From assembly GCA_028753945.1 (NCBI GenBank), contig JAPNXP010000001.1:14994501-15058500 (forward strand): a stretch of DNA of 64,000 nt, given 5' to 3'. Source of the stretch: Hexactinellida sp. DTS-2022. Lineage: Eukaryota; Porifera; Hexactinellida. The notes below the pieces were generated by a model. That model did no database searches. It had not been told where the DNA came from and was given only the letters and a program-made list of their open reading frames with translations. The stretch's first letter is position 1; the number at the start of each line of letters is the position of its first letter. The position numbers and the translations under genes were made by a program. Positions 22,340-34,339 of the stretch are shown here, in pieces.

Positions 22340-23320
22340 ATTAGAAGCATTGTAGTGTATAGTTTGGATTATCAGACAAAACAAATATACTAGTTCCTAA
22401 TTTAGACACAGAAATACCAATTGACCTGATGAATTCTCCTCTGTTGTCTCCTACCTTCCCAATGGTATGTATGTGAAGTCCGCTTTGGGAGAATATCTTT
22501 ATAACGTGTAGTTTGTGTCGCTTATGATGATATTATCAGCTGTATCAAGAAGAACCGCGGACACGAGACCTAACAATCCTGTTTCATACCCTGGGAGATA
22601 CAGGAACTGAGAAGGGTCCCATCTCTTGAAAAAAATGGAGACAATTGGGATTCCAGTCAATCACCATGACATATTCCCTCGTTTGTTCCACATCTTTTGG
22701 CCAGTGTAGACGTTCAGTTCTGAAACTCCTTGGGAATTGAAGCGCATTTGAGAATATGGATATTCTGTTATTAGAGCTGTCTGCAACAACACATCTCCAT
22801 TCGTGTTGAATCACTGTCGATTGAAAGGCCGTGTGGTTAAAATAGCTTTCTTTGTTCATCTAATTCTGTTCAGTTCGGTTCTTGAGTTTCAGATCTTTCT
22901 TATTTGAACTGGAACAGAGAGTGGTGTTTGATGCCTGTAACTAAAATCTCCTCTTCTGTGAGAGTTATGCCTCGTGATCGCTCGAATATTTGTTGTCCGA
23001 AACTTGTTACAAATTTCCCTTCAAAGGAGAGCACTTGTATTCGAGAGTTTCCATTATCAGCAATGTATATTAGTTTGTTGGTTTCCTAATTTGCATAAAA
23101 TTCATTGACAGCTTTTCCTTTCTTCATAGCTGTTAGTGTTGGTTCCATTTTCATAGAATAGTCGGGTGCCTCCCAAACTATAATCTCCCCGAATTCTGAG
23201 ATTAGAGTTTGAAGCGTTTGGAGTGTCTTACAAGCGAAGAGAGGGCAAGGGAGCTTGGTGGGTGTCAACAGGTCCTCTAGGCCCTGTTGATGCAGTTCAG
23301 TGGACTTTTGGTGGATAGGA
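22340..23320 (-). pseudogene. Diverged NHL-repeat pseudogene
   Basis: Read on the minus strand, pieces in different frames match the NHL family: LPCPLFACKTLQTLQTLISE and WEAPDYSMKMEPT (linker), ETNKLIYIADNGNSRIQVLS and FEGKFVTSFGQQ (first repeat), VVADSSNNRISIFSNALQF (third) and VMVIDWNPNCLHFFQ (fourth). Frame breaks and stops lie between them. The N-terminal coiled coil is missing, cut off at ~23320 by a dispersed repeat. It is clearly more diverged than the other NHL copies in the window, so it is an older paralogue. Confidence 0.8.
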
Positions 23321-23690
23321 ATCTATATTATTAAATCTCAATTGTTGTTTGTGTGTGTGTGTGTGTGTTTGTCCAGAATTAATTTGAAAGACTACGAGTC
23401 CTAGAAAGCTGAAAATTTGTATACAGAGGTAATTTTGTACTGCTTGGTTTTTGAAGAGAAATATTCACATTAAAGGTGACAAAATATGTTAGCCAATTAA
23501 ATTCGAGGGTTTGTTAGCATGGATTAGCTATACTTCATTCAATTTGTATAAATAGACTGCATAATATAAATATTTTCTGAGGCTGCAATTTGATTGATTT
23601 AAAATAAATTCATTTAACTTGTTTCCTACTGATATTCGTTTCATGTTATGTTTCAGATATATTAAATGCTATTACGGTTATTTATCTATA
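23321..23690. repeat. Dispersed repeat (SclD), fragment
   Basis: Starts with a (tg)n run and tttgtccagaatta, and contains gacaaaatatgttagccaa and catggattagctatacttca. The same DNA is found at 33880-34085, and in diverged form inside the SclA elements and in the inverted arms at 31972-33705. Confidence 0.6.
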
Positions 23691-23694
23691 TAGG

Positions 23695-24366
23695 TACACT
23701 CAAACCTCTCTTATCCAGGCCAGGCTTGTCAAAAGGTCAGATCATGACCTGACCTGACCTGACCTTTGAGTGACCTGAACCTATTTTCTGAACGCCTTGA
23801 CATCTAAAGCTAACTGATCTGGAGAATTTAACAATATTACCATATATGGAAAGGTGTGAAAACCGCATAACTCACATTCCACAAATATTTTCGATAATCC
23901 AATATGACCGTTGGACTCCTTAACTATGACTTCCTATACGACAATAATACATTTTATGTGTCAAACTTTAACCGATTACGAAATACCTAATGGACCCAAG
24001 TTCCAGGACCCGAGAATGAGCGCCTAGTCCTTATTTAAAGGAGTCTATGATATGACCTGACAATGCGGGACCTTTTGACAAGCCTGATCCAGGCACTGTT
24101 GTCCGGAGGTTGCCGTAATTTGGAATTTTCCCGGGTCTCAGAAATAAAGTGTCTAGTACATGTGCATATCCATATTTTTTGATTCGTTCAAAATCAATAA
24201 CTGATGTATTTAACGGGTTGTGGATAATTTAGGATATGTATCTGTTATAGAATTTTGTCATTAACACCATTATTAAGTTAAATTTATACATTTTTAACTA
24301 GGCATTATACCAGTAAAGGTGTCCGGTTGAGGCCCGTATCTGAGAGGTCTCGGAGGTTTGAGTGTA
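23695..24366. mobile_element. Tigger/pogo-like MITE with nested hAT MITE
   Basis: Inverted ends tacactcaaacctctc and cggaggtttgagtgta with TA at each end; the inner halves also pair. It is interrupted at 23721-24086, so the outer element is about 300 bp. Confidence 0.7.
23721..24086. mobile_element. hAT-type MITE, TIR CAGGCTTGTCAAAAGGTC (366 bp)
   Basis: Inverted ends caggcttgtcaaaaggtc / gaccttttgacaagcctg and a perfect 8-bp duplication atccaggc (23713-23720, 24087-24094). Near the left end a short cctga-type tandem (gacctgacctgacctg) is present. Confidence 0.9.
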
Positions 24367-25286
24367 GATCATTGAAATGCATTGAAATTTAGGATCGTGA
24401 TCGAGATCTAACACAAGATTTCCTAACATTTCTGATTAATACAGCCCAATTTTACTTATTATCAAAATTAATTTCTTCTTAACCAATAATATACAACACA
24501 ATTATATCTGTAATTATAGTATTAATTTTTTAAACATTTATTCGTGCAGAAGACCAGCCCTTTTGGCTCAAAATATATGAACAAACTTGCTATAAACTAC
24601 ATCTCCATGATTGAATTATCAAAGGCTCGTAAAAAGTATCATGATCGGACGTACACATAGGCGTCAACCATTCCGGGGCGGCCGGGGCGGCCACTGTTTC
24701 GCCCCGGCATAAATCTGCCGAAATTCGGTCAAATTATTGGTGATGTTTCGTGATAATTTGCATGTATCTATCATGGACTGCTATTTTTATTGGTTCTAAA
24801 CTCGTTTGAGCAAATTTTCTGCATGTTTGGAGTCTTTGGACCCACTGCGAAAATCGCTGGAAAAGTATTCATACGTTTAGTTCAACACGAACCTATTTTG
24901 TTCGGGTGAACATATTTAGACTAAGTTAAGTCGAGTGGAACCCAACAAATTTGGTTCGGCTGAACTAAAATTTCTAAATCGATTCATATCATCTCTGCTC
25001 GAAAGCTAGTTAATTAACATAAATCGGTGACAGTCGAAATTCACCAGCGGGAAAGTTTTTTTGCTCCTAGTTCAGCACGAACCTATTTGATTCGGATGAA
25101 CCTATTTAGTTCGTCTAGAACAGTGTTTCTCAAAGTGGGCCGTAGAGCCCCCCGGGGCGCGCTGAAATGTTGTTGGGGGGCGGGGATGCAGCAAGGGGGG
25201 CGTTGGGGGGGTGCTAAGGGTGAATACTTCAACGAGTAAATGAAAACAGAAATAACGAATTCATGCTATAACGGTTTTATGGTACG
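24367..25286. other. Gap with MITE ends
   Basis: No gene. A GC-rich patch (gcggccggggcggcc) at ~24675-24700 and a hAT-like left end (cagtgtttctcaaagtggg) at ~25126, followed by G-runs, look like single ends of degraded elements. The repeated phrase 'ttcagcacgaacctattt' occurs twice at ~24880 and ~25075. Confidence 0.4.
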
Positions 25287-25318
25287 CATACTTGCCAACC
25301 TACAGCAAGGCTTTGGCG

Positions 25319-26398
25319 CAGGCTTGCCGTGGATATGGATATCCATGGAGATATCCATGGATATATCCATGGAGATCTCCATGGATGGATATCGAGTTTT
25401 TTTCATATCCATGGATATGGTGGATATCCATTTCAAATTTGACTACGAAAATATTTCAAACCAGGGTACTAAAAATAAGTGTAAAAATAAAGTAGTCTTA
25501 GTTTTATTTACACTCCTAATTTATTTCAACTAATAAAATTATTTACTAGCCTTATTATTCTAAAATAAGGTGATTTTGACCTTTAGTGACGTCAAAAAGG
25601 TCATTATAGTGACCGAATCGAATTTTTCTTTCACATTAGGAAACCTTGCATGTAAAGTATATTTAGGAATGCTAATACAAGAAATGTGGACTTTGTTATA
25701 TTTCCTGAGATTGACCTGTCTATCTCATTAATTTTTTCACGTCACTCCTGAATTTACTTGCTATGATTTTTATTTTGCTTTTCGTTTATCCTACTTACTA
25801 TACTTTAGCTTATTGATTAACCATAGAATAGACAATGAAATTCCAAAAAAATTGTCGCGATGGACTCTTCAAAAAGCTAGGATTTGTTATCGAACGCAAT
25901 AATCCAGGCACGTAGCTAGAGTATGTAATTCAGGGGGCAAGTTTTATGTTGGGGGGGGGGGAGGCAAGTGCAGGGAGTCGGGGGGCAAGGGGGGACGTAT
26001 AACTCTATTTACTATAACGAACACTTCCTAAATTATCTTGGGAGGGGGGGGGGGGGGGAGAAGTACTTTTGGGGGGCAGTCGCCCCCCCTCGCCCCCCCG
26101 TAGCTACGTGCCTGCAATAATCTAGCAGAAGCCATCAATAATGACCCAGAAAGAGATGTTTTGAGGATGATAGCGATATTGACGAAGTTTGATTATATAG
26201 TAGTACAAGATTTAGTTGATAAATAATAAATATATATAAATTATAGGACCTAAATCTTCTGGATATTTTGTTGATATTAGGTGTTAGAAATATATCAATA
26301 TTCAATGGATATCCATGGATATCCATGGATATCCACAAAATATGGTCTGGATATGGATATGGATATGGATGCGATTTTTCATCTCCACGGCAAGCCTG
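25319..26398. mobile_element. hAT-type element, TIR CAGGCTTGCCGTGG, with GGATAT repeats
   Basis: Ends caggcttgccgtgg / ccacggcaagcctg with a perfect 8-bp duplication ctttggcg (25311-25318, 26399-26406). Both subterminal parts are arrays of the palindromic word atggatatccat. The core has no transposase. It contains a further MITE at 25905-26114. Confidence 0.88.
25905..26114. mobile_element. hAT-type MITE, TIR CAGGCACGTAGCTA (210 bp)
   Basis: Ends caggcacgtagcta / tagctacgtgcctg with a perfect 8-bp duplication caataatc (25897-25904, 26115-26122). The interior has long G and C runs. Confidence 0.9.
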
Positions 26399-26843
26399 CT
26401 TTGGCGGGACGGAGGAATGAATTTTGGCGGGACATAAGGAAGTTTGGCGGGACAAAGAACATTTTAGAGTTCAAAATAGTCCTAGTAATTGTAATAATTT
26501 GATTTCTCAACGGTAGGAACCTTGCTGCAATTGCATAAAACGAGACGTCCCGTCAAAAATCTTTGCCAAAAAGCGGGACGGTTGGCAAGTATGGGTACGT
26601 CATAGAAAAATTGAAAAGATTTTTTGCGTGGTTAGACATGGATAATATATCTACATACCATTTGTCATTATGGTTACTATGAAATTAGTTACGTTTTACT
26701 ATAAAAATTCCATAAATTACCATAATAACCACTGAGTAGCTATGGTAAGCTCAGTAGCTATGGTAAGCTCTGTATAAACTAAAATATATTATTTGAACAA
26801 ATAACTTCCTACAACAATCAAATGGCCCCTAATCTACCACCAA

Positions 26844-27045
26844 ATGTGCTACCTATTTGCACAGTTCGATGCTGCCGCCATAGAAATAACCCAATCCTTT
26901 GACACTCTTATCGCACAGCTGATCGCGAGGAGGTACTCTCTCCTACACGAACTGTCCCAGCTCCGAGAGGACTATACCACCAAGGAGACCATTCAGGAAC
27001 TGGAACAAACTAGACAACAGTTGCAGCTAATGAGTTTGAAAATTA
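26844..27045 (+). pseudogene. NHL-family N-terminal coiled-coil fragment
   Basis: ATG at 26844 followed by FDAAAIEITQSFDTLIAQLI and LLHELSQLREDY, clearly the coiled coil of the NHL genes at 20.0, 42.3 and 55.7 kb. Homology stops abruptly at ~27045, where a dispersed GC-rich repeat (cgagcccttcggtatcgg) begins, so the propeller is absent. Truncated copy. Confidence 0.8.
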
Positions 27046-27206
27046 ATAAAATACGAGCCCTTCGGTATCGGTCGCTTTGCGACGGTTCGGCGTTTCACGC
27101 CTCAATTTATGTGACGACAGCTGCGCGGCCTTACTACTCCTTGAAAGTAATCATTCAGAATTATACATCTTTTTGGTGTATTAAATGTATTTCTCATAAA
27201 GTCCCC

Positions 27207-27997
27207 CATGGCCTACTTAATATACGGCTATATGTATATGTCGCCGAGAAGGCCATAAAACAAAGAGGCCGGTTCTAATTTTCAAAATGGAGAATTGATC
27301 TTTATTCGAATAATTAGCAATGATAGAGCTGAAAAGTGTATTATAACTATATAGGAATATGGTATCCAGGTATACATAGCACCCTCCAGAATTGTGATAT
27401 GTCATCATCTGATGACGTTATGGTTATTTTGAGATAATTAACACTTAATTCATTATTAGATAATGACTCACTATCTCAAATATTATTGAAGTTAGGCATA
27501 TAAAATGTATTATCGATGAATAGGAAGTTACCAATTCCGGATAGATCAGTACCAGCCTAGTTTACATAACATTCATAGTTTTTGAGTTATGGCACATTTT
27601 AGAAAATATACATTTTCCATGGCAACCGAGGAATGTGTCAACATTCCATTTATAATTTCGATATATTTTATTCTACTACTTCTGGGTATAACCATGTTCC
27701 AATTTTGAACATTTATAACGCGTTTAACTATGTTAAAAGTATGCTAGAAAAACAAGATAATTCGCAACCAAAATAACCATAACGTCATCAGATGATGACA
27801 TATCACAATTCTGGAGGGTGCTATGTATACCTGGATAGTAGATACCATATTCCTATATAGTTATAATACACTTTTCAGCTCTATCATTGCTAATTATTCG
27901 AATAAAGATCAATTCTCCATTTTGAAAATTAGAAACTGGCCTCTTTGTTTTATGGCCTTCTCGGCGACATATATAGCCGTATATTAAGTAGGCCATG
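27207..27997. mobile_element. Foldback element, copy 1 (~791 bp, long TIRs)
   Basis: Inverted arms of ~230 bp begin catggcctacttaatatac and end gtatattaagtaggccatg, with a central ~300-bp spacer. Flanked by agtcccc on both sides (27200-27206, 27998-28004), a perfect 7-bp duplication. Copy 2 is at 49427-50206. No transposase. A CATG start and 7-8 bp duplication resemble P-type elements (weak inference). Confidence 0.88.
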
Positions 27998-28164
27998 AGT
28001 CCCCTTAATAAGAATGTTACACAATTAATTTTTTGGGAAATTCAAATTCTCATATTAATAGCTTAATAAATTTCAGTTGCACAATGAGGATAGCTCGAAT
28101 CCAAATAATACTAAAAGAAAAACATGTAATAGAATAGACAAATGATTGATTGGTTAAGGGGATA

Positions 28165-28545
28165 ATTATCTATACTATAAAAAAGGTATATCATATAACT
28201 TTTTTATGTGTTCGAAACTGATTTTTGGCATACAGGGGTAACTTTTGGCGCCCGACAACAAGTTGAGGATTCAGTCAAAATTTCTCACTTCTCGCCAAGT
28301 TATGATGTCATTTTCATATTTTGAGAAGCGTAAATTCACTTAATCAAACATAATACGCACCCTCTACTAGATAAAATCTGAAATTAATAGAACATGTATG
28401 TACATTAATGATGCGGACATGTCGGTCTATTTACGCGATAATTAATGTTAGTGACACAACAACCGCCAAGCAGTTGTTCTGTGGTTGTGTTCTGACGCGA
28501 AGCGACTTAGCAAGTGAAGTCCGCTACTAATTTATAAAAGACTAG
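28165..28545. repeat. Dispersed repeat SclE, copy 1
   Basis: Contains ctgatttttggcatacaggg, gcccgacaacaagttgagg and ends gacgcgaagcgacttagcaa. The same elements in the same order occur at ~34340-34850. Non-coding, class unknown. Confidence 0.6.
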
Positions 28546-29248
28546 CCGGGTGCCCGCGCTTCGCCGCGGTATTCAAATTCACGGGATGTCTTATAATGAG
28601 TTAATGATTTGAAATATGACGGATATGTAATATGACGGATGTATAATATGACGGATTTCACAGAAGTTAACAATATTGTAAACAGTTGTATTAATATAAC
28701 GGGAACCATAGACATGAGACTATTGACAACTCAATGCAAGCTCAAATTTTATTGGTTAAATCATGTCAGCTATAGCAAGGGACATTCAATTGTTGTTTTC
28801 TTTCATACACAATTGACCCATTGAATTATAGACCAATAAAACTCGAATCAGAATAATGTGAAAACACTGCAATCTGATAGGTCAAGGTCGGTACCCTCGC
28901 AAAGTGTGAAAAATATGCATGTGGTAAATTGCAAATTATGTATTATATTGACTTTAAAATATCATATTTGGATTCCTCATATACTAAAACCTAGATTGCA
29001 CGTTTGAAATGTTTTTCTAGCAGCACTGTGAACTTTTAATAATTCCCATTGAAATGTATGGGAAGGTGCCAAAAAATCACATATTTTGAGTTAACTTCGC
29101 GAGGATTGTAAATATCTCTTAAAAACTCCTTATTCAGGGTGGTGGGGTAACTCCTAGATGGCATACAAATTTTGGTTAAGATCTGTTGTGAACTCTCGGA
29201 GGAGATGTGAGGACAGACATACAAACCGACTACTTTATATATATAGAA
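28546..29248 (+). repeat. SclA-like element with different head
   Basis: Begins actagccgggtgcccgcgc, then ttcgccgcgg, and ends gaggagatgtgaggacagac plus tatatatatag, like SclA, but the head hairpin and interior differ. It is a related subfamily directly abutting SclE. Short frames inside are non-coding. Confidence 0.6.
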
Positions 29249-29317
29249 GTAAAGCATTAACAAAATAACTAAATTCATCTAAATGTACTTTGAAGAACAA
29301 ACTTCTAATCGCATCAA

Positions 29318-31086
29318 TCAAGGTATATCTTCTTGGTAGAATAGAATATAAGCTTCTTGGGTTTTTACAAATTCCCAGGTGACTACACTAGTCGTAGAAT
29401 CATCCAAACATTTCCAATCGTCCCTATACTTACAATAAGCAGTGTATTGACCAGAGTGTAAAGCACTGCCTGAATGGCTTACTATCCCATAGAGAGAGTA
29501 TGTGTGGTTCCTACAATCACCATCAACTAGAGTCCAGGTCTCACCGAACTCCACAGTTGTTGATAACTTTCTACGGAACTGGTCGCCAGAGAATCTCTTA
29601 AGATGAATACTGAGGAATCCTGGCAGTTTGGCCATATGCAGCCGTTTTGTGGATATTGTTAACTCCCTACATGTGTTGCAGTAGGGACGCTCTTCTTCCA
29701 TTAGAGTCTCTTCTGCTGTAAAGATCTTCAAGCAATCAGTTAGATGGACAGGTGGGTCATAATATGAATATAATTCATTCCTCTCAGGAATAGGTAGAGA
29801 TAAGTCCATGAATGGAATGTATGCTGTGGACTGGTTATAGCAGAGAGAGCAGCATACCTCACTCCGTAGCATTCCGCTGAACAGCTGAGATATCCTGCTG
29901 TCCTCCCAGGTCAGGTACCTAGCACAGGCTTCTCCCAGAGTCTCGCTATCAGCTGGAGACTTGCGTCCCTCCTCACTAGCTCTGTTGATCTCCTCGTGCA
30001 ACTCGTTCAGGAGAAATCTCATGAACTCATGGGCGTCATGTTGGCTGGAATCTGAGAACTTTGGAGTAATTGAATCTATCTGTTTCTTCAGTATATACGG
30101 ATCTACTGATGATACCGAAGTTGTATCCCACAGGTCTAACATGAGAAGTTTAAATACAGATGAGAGATCTCCTTTCCTTTTATTAAGGTACTGTTTGTAT
30201 TCTTCTGATACAAGTAATTGTCTGAGAAGAATAGTGTGACTGAGACACTGTATGACACTATTTATGTAATCGGTATTTCCGAGATTCTTCAAACCACGAG
30301 TAGGAATGCCTTCTGGTATAAGGCAGATATATTGTCTAGGATCGTCTTTAGATTTATAGCTACCTTTACTAGTTGCACATGTTTTTATATCTGTGTATTT
30401 GCTAGGAGTAATTGGAGCAATAGGAGAAAGTTTTAATCTCAAAATGGGTTTTTTTTCTGAACTGGTGTCAGAAGATTGAACGGTGTAGATGCCTTTATAG
30501 AACTACTAATTGGGGTTGTAAGATTTATTTGATTATCCATAGATGTTGAATAAATAAACGCATTCTCAGTATCTATTTGTTTTCCACCATTTTTCAGTAA
30601 ATTAGAATATGTTTTTTGGGAAGTGTCCATTCTACTTCCCTTCGTAGTTAGAGAGAGAGAGAGGTTTTCATTGCATTTTGAGAGGCTAACATCATTATTC
30701 GCAGTTAGCGATTGTTTAGTTTTAGCGTCTCTGGCCGCCTGATCTCGTGTTTTAGTTGTCTTATTATCAGCAAAAATTGCAAAAATTTCTTTTACATTGT
30801 AATCCGATACCACTAGAATAGAGTATGCCCTACTCAGTATTTCTCCTAAATTTTTATCCCACCTCAACTCTACTCGTCTGGTCCTATCTCTAGATGTCTC
30901 GAGACTAGTCCTTGAATTAATCTCTCCCCTGTAGACATCCTCTAGCTGCTGCAGCTCTGACAGCAGTGCTGTCTCTCTCTCTCGCAGCACCTGATGAGCT
31001 CTGGCTACTCTCTCCCGTAGCTCTACTCGCACCCTCTCTATCTGTGTCAGGAATGGATTCTCTGCTGGCACATTAGCACTAGTCAT
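29318..31086 (-). pseudogene. USP-type deubiquitinase copy 1, frameshifted, catalytic residues lost
   Basis: The ATG at 31084-31086 (MTSANVPAENPF) starts a coiled coil (REVARAHQVL-like, ETALLSELQQLEDVYRGE), a Ser/Thr-rich linker, then a USP2/USP21-like domain. Compared with copy 7 (62275-64000) one base is missing near 30484, so the linker frame ends at 30439 and the USP domain is in another frame (29318 to ~30470). At the Cys box GLKNLGNTDYINS, aspartate (codon 30269-30271) replaces the nucleophile, and the catalytic His is Gln (SGQYTAY, codon 29447-29449). The zinc-binding CxxC pairs (CSLC, CNTC) remain. The C-terminal half matches copy 3, the N-terminal half copy 7. Inactive as a deubiquitinase, probably a pseudogene. 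Confidence 0.85.
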
Positions 31087-31800
31087 CTTGTGTAACTTTC
31101 TATAATAATGTAAATCAGGGCGAAGTTCAATTGTGTTTCGACACTACTGCTACACAAGTAAATATATAATAACAATCCGGGGTTGGCCGCATCTAATTTA
31201 GAGATTTAACCTGTTCTTTCATTGATTAATACAGTAAAATAAGCTTAGATAATATCAGAAATTAAGACAAGTTCATCTTGAAAATTACTTCTACAGTGAG
31301 CAAGATACCACCATAATGTTTGAAGATCTAATGGTGTACGTATAAGTACATGCAGTGATTAGTGTTGATATATCTAGAATAGTTAGAGTAATTTATAGTG
31401 CATACAACAAGCTACATAAAATACCTATCATCACAGCTAATAGATTGAAAATATACGAATATCGGGCCCAGAGTGGACCAAGGTCAACATTGGTTTGAAG
31501 TTTTGATGACCTCCTCCTGACCCATCGTATTTGTGACCCATTGACCCATTGTCCACTCTGATCAGGGCGCATGTGGACCTTTAAAGCACAGGCTTCGGAA
31601 CACTGATATAATGTATATCATAGACGTGAAAAGGATATTTGGCGAGGTACTTATATTTAAAAAATTCAGATTTATATATTCCGGATCTGGACCGCGATGC
31701 ACGACCAGCAAACTGTAACATACAGGGTGTGGACATGTTGTGGAACACTGATTTTGTTTACATATAATATATTGACTATGAGAGAGTAATTCATCTATGC
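31087..31800. other. Gap upstream of USP copy 1
   Basis: AT-rich; no gene. A short direct repeat of 'gacccat' words lies at ~31515-31550. Confidence 0.45.
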
Positions 31801-31943
31801 CAGTGTTTCTCAACGTGGGCGATATCGCCCCCTAGGGGACGATAAAACGGTCAGGGACAATAGAATACAATTATAGAGGGGCGATGGGAACTGGCGCGAT
31901 TCGCTAAGGGGGGCGACCGACTAAAAAAGGTTGAGAAACGCTG
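31801..31943. mobile_element. hAT-type MITE, TIR CAGTGTTTCTCAAC (143 bp)
   Basis: Ends cagtgtttctcaac / gttgagaaacgctg with a perfect 8-bp duplication atctatgc (31793-31800, 31944-31951). A lone left end of the same type lies at ~25126. Confidence 0.92.
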
Positions 31944-31971
31944 ATCTATGCCATCTAAAAATATTGTTTTA

Positions 31972-33705
31972 AAATCATATGAAATCACAATCGTTTTTGT
32001 TTGTTTGTTTGTTCAGAATTGATTAAGAACTGGTAGGAGCAACAGACTTGAAACTTGGCAGGGGATAGGGAATACTGTATCTAGAATTAAGTTTAAATAG
32101 TTAAGAAAAATATTTACATGTTCCATCCGAAAAGGTGACAATACTTTAGCCAATTAAATTCGAAGGGTTTCCAGTATCGATTAGCAGCTAGCATTCAATT
32201 CGTATAAAAGGATTTTTCTGTATCAATTGTTAAGTGTGCGGTATAGAATGCTCATCTGAGACTTTACTTTTATTGGTCGAGAGGAAGTTCATTCATCCAA
32301 TCAGTTATTTATGTTCCGTCTGTCTACCCATACATTTCTAATATTCCACTGTGCTATTTGATAACCAATTATTACCAATCAATACAATAACTGTTTCCCA
32401 TCTTGGTTCAAGGAGTTGTACAGTTCTTTATGTTCGTGAATTGACAATAATTGGAGCCGAATGTATACACATGGTCTGTTTAAGTTAGAATCAATATTCC
32501 GGCGCGTACTGGGTTAGTATTTTTAAAATAACGAGCCCTTCTGTCTCGGTCGCTTTGCGACTAATTGGTACTACGCACCTCAAGTAAACGGCCGATATGC
32601 GGCCTTACTCCTCGGCCTTTCTGACATGGAAAATGGTAGAAAGGGGCATTATATACACAAGCTGCTCGTCCGCGCTACGCGCGTTCTTACAACTTGCACT
32701 CGGGCCTGCGGCCCTCGCTTGTATTTCAAAACACATGCCTTTTCAAATTAAATGTCCGTTGTATTTAATTATATACTCCAATAGACTTAAACTGAATCTA
32801 GGCTCCTATAAAAACTTTCGATTATGGACGAAAAAATTATATACCCCCTCCCTACATCACGCTTTTTGTCATTTTGTAATAAAAAGGACGGGTTGTAATA
32901 CTTACCCCCTTGAGCATTACTTAAATTCAAAAGCACAAATTGGTTATATTACGGGAATCATATGGGAAATATTTAGGTGACCGCTAGTGACCCACGTAAC
33001 AGTAATGCTATTGTTTCAGAGTAGGGCTGTGCCTCCCTAAGCTGTCTATATCCGTGGGCCCAGCCATAGGTATATACGTATAAGGACAGAAAAAATAAAT
33101 TGGGAAATAGTCGAAATACTAATCAGCGCCTGTACTGTTGAATATTTATGCTAGTTATAACTGACAGTTTTCTAGATAATAACGCATGTCCGTGTATATA
33201 TTAATAAACTAACTCCAAATAGAAAATTAATATCACTAACAAACTGTACAACTCTGTGGACCCCTGACTTTGGACTGTGGAGAAGTTATTGTATTGATTG
33301 GTAATAATCAAATACACACAATGGAAAGTTAGAAATCTATGGGAGACAGACGGAACACAATAACTGATTGGATAAATGAACTTCCTCTCGACCAATTAAA
33401 TCACAGTCTCAGATAGGCATTCTATAATGCACGCTTAACATCGATAGAGGCACTAAAATCCTTTTATACGAATTGAATGCTAGCTGCTAATCCATACTGG
33501 AAAACCCTCGATTTAATAGGCTAAAAGTTTTGTCACCTATAGGGAGGGAAGATGTGAATATTTTTCTTAGATATTAGAACTTGTTTCTAGATACAGTATT
33601 CCCTATTCCCCTGCCAAATTTCAAGTCTGTAGCTCTTACCAGTCTGAACAATCAAACAAACAAACAAAAACAAAAAATCATTGTGATTTAATATATAAGA
33701 TCCCT
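31972..33705. repeat. Large inverted repeat, arms ~475 bp, ~780-bp loop
   Basis: The left arm (31972-~32450) and right arm (~33230-33705) are inverted copies, matching from aatcacaatcgtttttg / caaaaaatcattgtgattt at the outside to the aactgtacaactc words at the inside, with modest divergence. The arms belong to the SclA/SclD repeat kin. The loop carries a cgagcccttctgtctcgg hairpin (~32530) and a copy of repeat SclC (~32661-33000). Confidence 0.75.
32661..33000 (+). repeat. Dispersed repeat SclC, copy in the palindrome loop
   Basis: Starts aagctgctcgtccgcgctac, then gcgcgttcttacaacttgca; the same head recurs at 50521-50810 and, diverged, at ~50927-51000. It is followed by the tgtaataaaaaggacgg / ccccc stretch shared with 9665-9830. 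Non-coding. Confidence 0.6.
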
Positions 33706-34339
33706 TTATAAGATTTCCATAGATTAACCTTGTTTTTCAGATTCAAAATTACAACTGCGCAATTCGGGTTCAGCATACTTGTTTACCAATTATAACATTT
33801 GGAAGTTAATTTATATCTCATATATAAATACGGTTTCTATTCCCCCATCACTTTAATACAATCCGGACAAAAACGATATTTTGGTTTTTGAAGAGAAATA
33901 TTCACATTTAAAGGTGACAAAATATGTTAGCCAATTAAATCCGAGGGTTTGTTAGTATGGATTAGCTATACTTCATTCAATTTGTATAAATAGACTGTGC
34001 ATAATAGAAATATTTCTGAGGCAGCAATTTGATTGATGAAAATAAATTCATTTAACCAATCATTTGTACCTGTATTACATTGCATGTTTTCTTTTATTAT
34101 TATTTGGAATCGAGCTATCGCTATCCTTATCGTGCAACTGAAATTGATTGAGCTATTAATCACTAAAAAACATTTCCCCAATAGTTTTAATCTGTATAAA
34201 TTCCCAAACAAATTACATTGTATAGCAGCATTCTTATTAATGAGAATTTATGAGGAATATCAAGGCGTAGTAAGGCCCCGTGTCAATTAAGGCACGAAGC
34301 GCCAAACAGTCGCAAAGCGACCGAGACCGAAGGGCTCGT
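33706..34339. repeat. Repeat-filled gap (SclD fragment and hairpin)
   Basis: 33760-33870 is an inverted relative of the ~140-bp tandem units at 38.3 kb (ttcagcatacttgtttacc). 33880-34085 is SclD. ~34290-34340 has an inverted cgagcccttcggtctcgg hairpin like those at 27045 and 32530. Confidence 0.5.

Larger units (their letters stand above)
25287..26593. mobile_element. MITE, TIR CATACTTGCCAACC, 6-bp target duplication
   Basis: Inverted ends catacttgccaacc / ggttggcaagtatg flanked by ggtacg on both sides (25281-25286, 26594-26599). Same family as 47130-47433, where an empty site confirms a 6-bp duplication. It contains tandem 'ttggcgggac' words and two nested insertions. Confidence 0.75.

Noticed and set aside
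27045-27120. GC-rich hairpin repeat (cgagcccttcggtatcgg), also near 32530, 34300 and 38940, as a tRNA-derived SINE head
   Set aside because: No A-box/B-box pair or tRNA fold could be made out; kept only as a dispersed hairpin repeat.
28639-28824. 61-codon frame in the SclA-like repeat
   Set aside because: Lies within a non-coding dispersed repeat and has no domain.
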